From contig OZ038320.1 in NCBI GenBank assembly GCA_964035795.1, forward strand, positions 12,436,118 through 12,500,117: DNA of 64,000 nucleotides. The letters run 5' to 3'. The stretch is from Pterobdella sp. o SKG-2022. Its lineage: Eukaryota > Annelida > Clitellata > Hirudinida > Piscicolidae. Positions 25,401-37,400 of the stretch are shown piece by piece. Positions within the stretch are counted from its first letter, which is position 1; each line of letters starts with the position of its first letter. The position numbers and the translations under genes were made by a program. A model generated the notes under the pieces. It did no database searches and was not told the origin of the DNA. It saw nothing but the letters and a program-made list of their open reading frames with translations.

Positions 25401-28400
25401 AGTTTTAATATTTCATATGTTTTGAAACTTGAAATTCGTCAGAAAATATATTATATTGAGATTGGGTTATAGAACTTGAAATTTATCCGAAAATATTTGT
25501 TTTTTTTGCCACTAGTTTCAAAACTTTATTATTTAATCATTGTAGAATGTTAATTTTTAACCTATAATTCTGAAATTTTAAATATAATGCTGCAAAAGCG
25601 AAAACTCCATCCCTCTAGGAAGAAGAATCAAGAGAAGTGTTAGTTGATCCGACAGTAGGAAGCGTAAGTAACTAATTGTTTTTATACCTTCAATGTGATA
25701 GTATTCTCAAAATATCAATTTTTTAAAGAAACTAGATGAGTTGGAAGAACCAAAAATCACAGAAAAAGAACAAGAAATAATTAATTATCTTTCTAGCCAT
25801 GGGAAAGAAATGCTTTCAGATGAATTAGTTACTGAAATACTCAACGAATTTTGGTTCAATACAACGTTTTCACAATCCGGATTTGTCTTAGAAGGTATTT
25901 CATAAAATAAATATCAAATTTCTTCAATTTGAAAAAAAAATATTTAAATTAAATAAAGGAAAATTATAAAAATTCTTGAAAATAATATTTCACAAGCTTA
26001 AAAGTAGTACTGTGTATATAAATTTTCCAGGCTACCCAAGTAATACTGCAGAAGCGGATCAATTAGTAAGATTAGGTTTTTACCCGAGTGGAGCCATCAT
26101 TCTCAACTGCTCGAGGGAAGAAGCAACTAAAAGACTTCTGCCTGAACAACTCAAAAAGTGGCGTGAGAAAGAGAAGAAAAAACAAAACTTCAACGTTAGC
26201 TGATGATGTTTCGAATTTATATTACTTTGGTCAATTTGTGACCTAATTGAATTTATTGATTCAAATACAAAACCTTGTCTTTTTAACATTATATGAAATA
26301 AAAAATCAAGTGATTAAAACACACCAAAAGCGAAAGATGTTTGAATATTTTTTGGAAGAACGAAAAAAAGCGATGGACAAAAGAAGAAAAGCTATTATGG
26401 AAGAAAAAAAAGAAAAGCTTGAAGCTTACAAGCAGCATAAAACGGTATTAAAGAGTTCAACTTGAGTTAATTCCTATTTCAAATTTTTTAGTTCTTATTG
26501 AAAAATATATCGATATGATATTTGTAAATTTAAATTCTTCCATGCAACCTTTTCCCATTTTGTGGTAGTGCATTAGCTAAATTTACCGGATTTGATTCCG
26601 TGTAGGCCGACAATAGCACCTGTGTAACAGTGTTTTCATTTCATTAAATTGTAGCTTCAATCAAGTGTTTTGATCTATGGAAAAAAGCGCTTTATAAATA
26701 CCGCTATACATTACATTTTAATAGTATTTTTTCAGTGTTGAACATTGCATCATTATTTAAAAAATTTTTAACAGATTTTTTAAAATTATTTTTTAGTAAT
26801 AATTAATATAACTTTCATCGATAAATTGAAAATAATACTTCCAGTCTCCGAAAGCTTTGTGTGCAAGTCCCCGATGATCTTTTACAGGAATTCCGTATTT
26901 CACGTAAACTCGCCCGCGCCGCCATTAACAAGTCACGTGCTGATTATCTTAATCTATCGCTATCTTCAGCGACACCTAACTCCAAAGCCTTTTGGAAAAC
27001 GGCGAACTCCATACTTCACAGGTCTCCTCCACTTCCTCCACGGACTTCTGCGGAATATGATCTTTTTGTTGAAAACTTTAGCGCTTTTTTCAAGACTAAG
27101 ATTGAGTTGATTCATAGCTCGTTACCGATCACTAATCTTCCCTGTCAGCCCTCCTTAACTGACAGTGATCAATCAAATCTCTCATTTTTCTCACCTCCTA
27201 GTGTTGACGAAATCATCAAATTGATCAATTCTCTCCCAAATAAATCCTCACCTTTAGATATAATCCCTGTTTTCCTGCTGAAGCAGTTTTCCGGCATCTT
27301 CGCCTCCATTATATGCAAACTTTCGGCTCTTTCCTTTTCACAGGGTATTTTTCCAACTTCATTCAAAACGGCGCAGATAACCCCTTTACTGAAAAAATAT
27401 AAGCTAGACCCCATGCAACCATCCAATTATCGTCCAATTTCAAACCTCAGCACCATCTCAAAGATCTTAGAAAGGGTTGTTCTCAAGAGATTATCCTCTC
27501 ATGTTTCTGTACTGCGTAACTTCAACCTTTTCCAGTCGGCGTATCGCTCACATCACTCAACGGAAACTGCGCTTTTGTACATCACTGACAGCCTCCGCAA
27601 TATCTGTGCTACCGGGTCTGCGGCCGTCTTAGTGTCTTTAGATATTTCAGCAGCTTTTGACACCATTAATCATCCAAATATGCTGCATATCCTTGAAGTC
27701 TACTTTCACATTTCTGGCATTGCTTTATCCTGGTTTCAGTCCTATCTTTCCGAACGCAAGCAATTTGTTAAGATAAGCTGCTCTTCTTCTACCCCTGTCT
27801 CCCTTCGTTTTGGTGTTCCTCAAGGTTCTGTTCTTGGGCCCATACTCTTTTCTCTTTATACTTCTCCTATTAGCGAGATCATACAGAAGCACGACGTTCT
27901 ATATCATCAGTTTGCTGATGATATTACCCTCTTTACAGGCGCCTCCTACCTTGATCCTCATCCCAGCCTCACTAAGATATCTGAATGCATCACTGAGCTC
28001 AATCTTTGGTTTTCTAACAATCACCTCATGTTGAATCCTAACAAAAGCGAAGTGATGTTTGTCGGCAGTCCCATACTCCTTTCCAAATCCAATCTTCCCA
28101 CTGAAGTAGTCTTTGACGGCACTACTCTTTCCGTAACGTCCAAACTGAAGATACTAGGTGTAACTCTTGATTCTAGACTCAACTTTACACACTTTGTCTC
28201 TCAGATCATACAATCATCCAACTTTCATCTCCATGCGATCAGACAGGCACGCAAGTTCCTACCCTCTGACACTGCCGTTGCTCTGATCCTCTCTTTAGTT
28301 CTTTCAAGGATTGATTACTGTAACTCTCTTCTTTGTCGACTCCCGAACTGTCTTATTTCTAAGTTGCAATCTCTCCAAAATCGCGCTGCTAAAACCGCTC

Positions 28401-31400
28401 TTCAAGCCGACTACTATTCTTCATCTCACACCTGTCTTGATCGCCTCCATTGGCTGCCGGTCGCACTAAGAGCCCAGTTCAAGTTGCTATGGCTCACGGC
28501 TAACATCTTATATTTTAATCAGCCGGCTTATTTATATGACCGTCTTTCCATTAGACAGACTCCTGAGTCTCTCAGGTCTTCCAACTCTGGTTTATGCCTA
28601 CATCAGCCTGTCTCTTCTAAACCTTTCTTACATCGCTCCTTCTCGCATATTGCCCCTCACTTATGGAACTCTCTTCCACTTAATGTCCGTCTTTCACCTT
28701 CTCTTAAAATTTTTCGCAAGCGTTTAAAAACGCATCTTTATAGCCAAATTTCTTTCTCATAGCCCTTCTGATTAGAACAGCGCCTCTGCAGCAAACCTAG
28801 TTTGCAAACTGCGCGCCCTAAAAATATAAAAAAAAATAAAAAATAAAAATAAAAAAAAAAAAAAAATAAAAATAAAAAATAACTTTCATCGATAAATTGA
28901 AAATAATACTTCGAATTTTCAGTTGGAGGAACAGGATGTCTCAAAAGAGGTTCGTTTCATCGGTAAGCAAGATGATCTTGATGAAAAAGAAGATTCTCAA
29001 GCAGAACATGAAGTTTATGAAGACATTGATGTTTCGTATTTATTACAAGAAGAATTTCCTGTGAGTTAAATGCCGATCATTTCTAAAGTCGTTCCGTATT
29101 TTCTATATATCTTGATTAAGTGTTAATTGAATTTTCCTAAGTATGTTCGTCACATGACTTCAATAACAATTTGTTGAAAAAAAGGAAGTGGTAGAATATA
29201 AGGAAGAAATAAACGCAGAAAACGAGGTTGAATATGAAGAAAAAGTTACCAGAATCCTCAATGATAACTATGATGCCAATGCTGATTATTTCAATTCTGT
29301 ATCGGTAAGTTAATCTTTTATTAAAAAAATAATTTAAATGACTAGAAGTTTCACAAAGGCTTTTTTTTGGTGTGTTTTGTTTTGAAATTTCTTGATTGTT
29401 TACTTTTTTTTTTAAATTTTTTTTGATTCCTTTCCAAAAGATTAAGACAATCAAAAAAATGCTTTTTTCCAACTTCTTTTAAAGGATCAACTTCGAAGCA
29501 AACTGGTGAAAGTTATGAACTTGGAATCAAACAAACGTCTAATTACAGTCACTTACAAGCTTAATAAAAAACTCGAACCTTTCATTGACGACCATCGTAG
29601 TCTTTTTGAACAGGTTCTTCTGATTTAATCATGTCATTTCATGTACAAAAACAATAACTTCACGCTCAATTAACACAATACTATAAAAGTTTCACATGCA
29701 AATATGATTGCATTATTTGAAAAAAAAGTTGAACTAAATTAAATTTTATATAGGTAGTGCCAGTTCCTATTGAGTTGGCAGAGAAGATGCTGATGCGGGG
29801 ATACAAGCATCTTAGTCGTTTTGATCGCTGGTGCCCTGTGGCTGTGAGATAATTAATTCATTTCAGAACATGAGTAAATTAAGGAACGAAAAAGATTTTT
29901 AAATAGGTTAAAATGGTTTTATTTAAAACTTACATTTTATTTGAAAACATTTACTTTGAGTTTTTTACCGAAGATAAAAGAAGGAGCACGACTGCAACCC
30001 AGACCTTCAGACAGGCGATATGCTGTTGTGCACAGAGCTTTTGTCTACTTTCTTTCATCTTTTGAAGCTAGAGCTGCCTTCATTAGGGTCTTTATTTTTA
30101 ACATTACTTGAAATTTTAATGAAATCATGTTTTCGAATTTACAAACTAAAATTAAATCACTTTGAAGCTCTTTAAGTAAACGAATTTAAATAAAAATGAA
30201 TTTAATTCGATTCTTTCAGGATCCATTAAAATATCTATGTTCTGCTCCATCCATGGTTGTTGTTCCTGTGAATGTTGTCATTTTGGGACCCCCAAAAGCT
30301 GGCAAAACCACTAGTATGTATAAATATTAATCATATATGAACAAAAACTTTTTTATAATATTAAACTATATATTAGAAATCGATGATTAGAAAACTTGAT
30401 TGGGATGAATAAAAATATCATAAATTATTCAATAAAAAATCAAAACTCAAAATTCCAGTTGGGAATCGACTCTCAGACGAAATGGCCCTTCCAAGATATT
30501 CGTACGAAGACATACTCGTAAAGGTTTTACTGGAATATCCAGATTGTTTTTTGACAGAGCAGATCAAACTCTTATTAAATTCCGGCCAAACTGTTCCTGC
30601 AAACCTCATAGCAAAGGCCATTGATTTGATATTATTAGACGGCCGATGCTCCACAAGAGGGTTAGTCATACTGGGTGATTTTCTTAATAATATACAATAT
30701 TATTCAATTTAAAAAAAAATTAAAATAGTTTGAATATCAAAAATTTCAGTGGAAAAATAATTCAAAAGTTCAACTTTTATCTTTTTATCGTTTTAGGCTC
30801 TATTTGTTAAAATAAAAAACTTGAGTTATAGATTTTTCAAATGTAGCAATACTAGCAATTTTATATAATAAATAAACGTTTTAATTACTGTTACTTTGAT
30901 TTATATCATCCTTCATTTTTTTGACTAAAAAAAAAATTTTATTTCTTGTTACCACAACTCAGATACATTTTAGATGGTCATCCAAACACCAACGATCTTT
31001 TAGAAGCGATAGAAGCCTTGAAAATAGTACCAATGCGTGTTATCAACTTGCAAATCGAAGACGACCAATTGAACATCCATTTCAGCTCTAGCAAATCACC
31101 TTCAAATGAGTTAAAAAAATTGTGTTTTTTGTGAATTATTTTTAAAACAAGCAGTTTAGAAAAACATACAACATATATTAAACAAAATATTTATACTTAT
31201 TCAAAAGAATTATGAAATAGTTCTGTTTTTTGAAAGTTTTACATAGTGTAATTATTAAATTTTTCATTAGTAGAAATCAGTAGGTTTGAAGCATTTTATT
31301 TGAAGGAGGCCGATCACTTAGCTCAATGAGAGTAACAAAAAATAAAAAGTCTTTTTTTCAAAAATACGATGGAAACTATATCAGCTGAATAGCTTTAAAA

Positions 31401-34400
31401 GCAATCAAAATTTTATTCATCTTTTTCTACGTTAATTCGATATATACTTTTTATATCTTGCTTTATTTATTTTTTCCATAAAATTTCTTTAATAAACCGT
31501 TTGAAGCAATTTGGACTCAAGGCTGGAGAAGCAACGAATATACAAACTATAAAACATGATATTTAAATGTGGCGATAGAAATATCAAATACAAAAATTTC
31601 ATTTTTCAGTTCAATAGTTGCTTTAGAAGATTTTGAAGAAATATTTGAACAAAGAAAAAAAGAATATGCAAAGAGTATAGAACAAGTTTTGTCATGGTAT
31701 GGAAACGAGAGAAACGTCCTTCATGATGTGAGTGAGATAGATAAATAAACCATTTTAAATTGTTGCAATCACTTTTAAATCCTTTCAATATATTGGGAGA
31801 AATATTTTTAATATAAGAATTTGAAAGTTGAAAAAATTTTCATTAAAAACCATGAATGTAGAAAAATATTTAGAAAATTAAAACTCTAAAGATTCGTTTC
31901 ACCACATCTTAAAAAAATTAAGTCTGAAGATTTGATCCAATACGACGTACAACAAAATCATTTTTCATTATCAAAAAAAAGCTATAAGAATATTGTGTTT
32001 TTTTAAATTTTGAAACCAGCGTTTTTGCTAGAACTTGAAGTAAATAAAATGTTCCTAAATCAAAAAGTTTTCTGTGATTTCTTAAACCAGTTTGAAAGGT
32101 CTTCTAATCCATGATCTGCAAAACTTAAGTATTTTCCTTTTATTGGTCATCACAGAAAATCATTTTATTTTTCATTCTCTGTTACTTACACCTTAATTAT
32201 ATGCAGCTACTGGTTTATAATCATTTTACTATCTTACAAATATATTTATCTTTTGGCCGTCCAATATCTCTTGTACCTAAATTTTCGAAATTTCTGACTT
32301 AAAGAAATTTTTTGCAAGAGTTTTCTATTTGTTGTTCGACTTTGGTATTAGACTGAATCTTTTGACTGAACTTTTTACGAGAGCTCGATAGCTGGAAACA
32401 CTCGCTTCACCAAAAAATGGATTGTTGCTTTTCAATTACTTATGACTGATAATTTTATATTGTCTCTTTGAAAACAATTTGCCGATAAAATTTCAAAATA
32501 TTTTTCAAGTTAAAGAAAAATTTAAAATTAAACAAATTATTTGAATTTTTTAAATATATTCTTTAAAGTATTTATGTTTTTACTATTTTTTTCCAATCTA
32601 TTAAAATTAACTAAGTGATTGCAAGGATTTAAAAACAATCGAAAAGCCCTATTTTTTTTAGTATTTATGATAGTTCAAAATACTCATAGTTCAGATAAAT
32701 ATTTTAATTTATTAGGTTCCAATGGAGAAGTCTCGATGGTGGGTGTGGTCAAAGGTGCTTGAGGTGATTTATGAAGGCATTGATTGTCGCAGAAGCTACC
32801 ACCTTGGAATGATGAGAAGTTGTATTTGTTCCTTAAATTCAATAAAATTGAATATATACTTATACAGAAATTAATAATCTAATTTATTCATGAAGCATAA
32901 AAATTCGGCAATATTTTAATTTTTTACGTCTTGGGTATGACATTAAACTGCACCAAATTTCCAGAGCATGACGTTAAACTGCACCAAATTTCGAGGGCAT
33001 GACGTTAAACTGCACCAAATTTCCAGGGCATGACATTAAACTGCACCAAATTTCCAGGGCATGAAGTTAAACTGCACCAAATTTCCAGGGCATGACATTA
33101 AACTGCGCCAAATTTCCAGGGCATGACGTTAAACTGCACCAAATTTCCAGGGCATGACGTTAAACTGCACCAAAGATAGCGTCTTTAAATTGAGACTACT
33201 CTTCTGTTAGAACCTGGATAACAGTATACTCTGGTAACAGGTATCGACAAACCGATATTCTGGTATCATTGACATTTGGCTTGGCGGATGATCTTTCTTT
33301 TTTGACAACGGCAAAACAAACTGCCCAAGTGTGGGAACGGCGGATCTGAATTCGACAATTTCAAGTTTGACGTTAGCTTGGGCTGGCAGTCTATAAAACT
33401 TTGTCCTTTACAAAATGATCTTTTTTATAAATTACTCTTTTATAGTATCAATAACCTAGGCCGACTGCTGTCAACCCCAATTACTGAGACATATACAACA
33501 GTATATTGGATTATTAATAATAATAATAATTGAAATCTACTTAATTTCAGATCAGAAGTTATATATATCTTAAACCTCAACTTAAAGAGAAATTCTTGAA
33601 AAAATTAGCATTCTGTCTTGAAGATGATTTTTTAATGTATATATACTTTATGTTTTATACGATGAATCAATAAGAGAAAAAATTAAAAAGTTCTTTAAGT
33701 TTTTTATCACTTTTTTTGATCGCAAGTCTAGCTGTTATTGATATTAAAAAAAAACTGAATTTTAAAACTTCTATGTTTTTATTTGGATTTTCAAAAATTC
33801 TATTTCAGGGATTTATTTGCTAATTTTATCAAATTTTTTGTTTCTTTTGGGGCAGAATGAGGCGGTTTTAAAATGTGGAATGTAGCGCGGGTTGGGCCTA
33901 TTAAGTGCAAAAGTTAGAGTTAGATTATCACAAGAAACGTGGAAAGTCAAAAAAGATTTTGACGAATTTTTTTCAAACAAAAAAAAAACTAGAGATGGTT
34001 TGTGTTGATTCTTTAATTGCACTCAGAGGAAAGACTGACGTTGAAATAGATCTTTTAAAACATCCCTAACTTGGTAAAACGGGCTATAAAAGCAATTTGA
34101 TTAAATAATCAATTAATTGAGTTTAAAAAAATGTTATAACCAAATGTATCTCAAACAGATAATGTCGCAAGTATAGGAGGTTTAGGCATCACAAAGAATG
34201 AGTTCAAGCTAAAAACTGGCATAGCTGAAGAGTTTTGTGTAGTAAGTCTTGTCGAAAATGATGAATATATTGACTGCTCAGAAGAAAGAACTATCAAATA
34301 TGCCGCTGAATATAAAGGTATTTGCTTCTCTTTGAAATGATAATTTTTCAATTTCTGTACCTTAGTATAAATCTGTGGATACAAAAATATCTTTAATATT

Positions 34401-37400
34401 CGTTCATAAGTTTTGTCATCCGCGTTGGTTTTTCCCTCTTTAATGAAAAATTTTTATTAAAGAAGGACCATATCATAAAATTTAACACTTATATCATTAA
34501 ATTTAAAATGACGGTATTCATTCAGGAATATACCATCGCTTACATGGAGAAAAACAATTAGATTTATTTCTCAACAATCCTATTTTTTACACCCCAAAAG
34601 CCCCCATGCCACCTAAAAAGTTTCGGCCTATTAGAAGAACCAGAGAGCAAGTCTGCTCATTTTGTTTAATATTAACTTTATAAAATTTATTTTTGAGTAT
34701 TAATAAAGTTCATGATATAGAGAAAAAAAATATGTTTCATTCATTTTAATTTCAAAATGTTTCGAAAGTTATTTTTTATCTTTAGTATTTTTTTCCATTA
34801 ATTTGAGTCTTCTAAATAAGTAAATGATCATGATTTTGTTTCGAGCTGTACTCTTTGGTTTAGCAATTTTTTGTTTCACGGGTAGCAACTCTATATGTAA
34901 AAAATGAATTTTTAACTAGATCTTGGATAAGTGTTTAAAATATTCAAAAATGAAGAAATTTTTAATTTTTGAACATTTTTTTTTGAAAAAATATTCAAAA
35001 ACTTTTCAAGGTATTAAAATAAATTCATGAAACAATTTAGTAAATAAATAATTTTTTTGCTTTAAGGCTATTATAATGAACAAATAATTTTTCGTAACAG
35101 CCAATTTGAATATTATACCTCAAATATTTTACATTAACTGTATCGTAAAAACATTTATTCGCTTGGCACTCTAGTTTGAGAAAAAAAAATTCAAAACATG
35201 GCTTTCAAATATAAATTCGGAATCGTAATTGAAATGAGAATCAAAATAGAATGAGTACTTCATATTTTTCTGAATGTTGAAAGTCCTTTTACATGGTATA
35301 GTTTCAGTTACACATCTAATTAATTATTCCGTGTCTATTTTTTTTAACTTTTATTTATCATCGAAAAAAATTTGTTGAATGAATTTATAAAGTTTTTGTA
35401 TGATTCAAAATTAAATTCAAAATTTGCGCGTTTCTACTGTTGCTCGTAAAAAATACTCACAGATTTTAGATATTTCATAAGAATTATCATGAAAAAATTC
35501 AATAAATTACACAAAATTGAAAAATTCAGGCTTAAAAATTAATGTATTAAATGAAATAAAAAATTTCATTTTGGAACTTTCTATAATTCCTTTATTATTT
35601 GAAATCCAACAAAGGTACAAGAGAATAAGAATTTGAAGCTTGGTCTGTTGGGCTTTTGTCCAGTGACTTACTACGAAGGAGGATTCATGTATGCTGATTA
35701 CCTTGAATTTCAAATTTTGAATTAATTCATTCAATATAATGTTGTCAACCCTAGGAAAAACATAACTAAATTAATTTTTAAAAAAAGTGGTTCAACAAAT
35801 GAGAAGTTATTTCAGTCATACAATTATGTGTTTATACTTCTGAAAAAACAAAAAAAAATTTTGAAATGCATTCAATAGATGAAAATAAAAGAATGTTAAG
35901 AGAACTTTAAAAGCTGCGAAAACCCCAGAATAACTTCGAGCAAGAAAAAATAGCAGAATCAAAGAATCAAATTTTTTCAAAAATAATAAAAATTTTAAAC
36001 AATGAAATTCAATTGAAAAAAATTAATTAATTTTCGATACAAATAAATAATAAAAATGAAATATTAAATAGCTTTCGAATTCAATATTCAATACATAGTT
36101 CAAAATTAATAATTTTCTCAAATTTTAACTGCAGTAAACAAATTGTAATCAAATAGGTAATTCAATAAAAAAAATAGATCAAACGATTTTATTCATATTT
36201 TGTCAGGGCTAAACCAATCATAGTGGCACTGATTGCCTCTTCTACTTCATCATTTTTTACCAAACAATTTAAAAGCATAAATTTCTAAAAAAATTTTTTC
36301 AGTGTTTTTTCGTTTTAACTTTTTATAATTGGTCAAAAAATTTCATTACGTTAGTTCAAGTTAATGCTTTTATTCCTCAATCCATTCTATGCATTAAAGA
36401 TTAGATAGGGCTTAAATTCAGTATAATGATGTTCAGAGTTTTAAAAATTTTGTAAACCTAGTTGTGTTATTGAATCAGTATTATTGAATATTTTTAAGAT
36501 TACTAAAATTTTGTATTGAAAAAATTTTTTTATTAACGTGTAGCCTTTTGTCAAGGCTACTGATATAATGAAGTAATTAATTTAATAATTTAAATTGACA
36601 GTACGAGAAGCTTTTAAAAAAATTTGGTTTGAAACATGATTTTTAAAATAAATTTCACGTTTTTTGTCATTTATATGGACATTTCATTTATATGTGTGTG
36701 CTGTCTTTCTCCTAATATCAATTTTATAAACTTTTTGATTGATTTTTTTTCAAATCATTCTATTGATATTATACAACTGAGATTCATTTATGTTGTCTTT
36801 CACTAGGTATAACAGTTTGGTAAGAGGAAATAAAGATTTAGTGGTTGAATATCTAGATACTGTTTATTATTTCGACTCTGAAGAAAAGCGAGAACAATTC
36901 ATGAGGTTTTTTCATTCACATTTAGTTTCAATTTAATCTTCAACATTTTCTTAAAGGAACTTGATGTTAACCGTTACTTACAGATCGGCTAAAAAATACC
37001 ACAACATCAAAGAACCGAGCATTATTCCATCTGACCTACCTCCTCTTAAACTTTCCAACCTGCCTTTGACAGGATACCTGGAGCAGACTGTCAGCAACGA
37101 TCTCATTAAAGCACTCACTGCAGTGGGCAGTCTCAAACCAAAACACCCCTTCATGTCTGCTGAAAAAACAGCAGTTATCTATGTGGCCCTATATCTCAAA
37201 GGTCTGTTTTAAAAATTTTAATTTTCAATAAAAATGTTCAACTGTATGTAAAAAAAAGTTAAAATAATTAAATAATAATAGTTAAAAAGTTAAAAATTTA
37301 AAACCGTTCTAGTTTCATAAAGTTGATTGAATTCCATGTTATGTTTTGTGAAAGTTTATCCTGTTTTATTTATTCTAAACAATCTTAATAAAAATAAAAT

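Noticed and set aside
27169..27426. Antisense ORF within the young LINE
   Set aside because: It is a shadow of the strong RT frame on the other strand.
32934..33175. CRISPR-like array
   Set aside because: The 31-bp units are directly adjacent with no unique spacers, and the DNA is eukaryotic, so it is a minisatellite.
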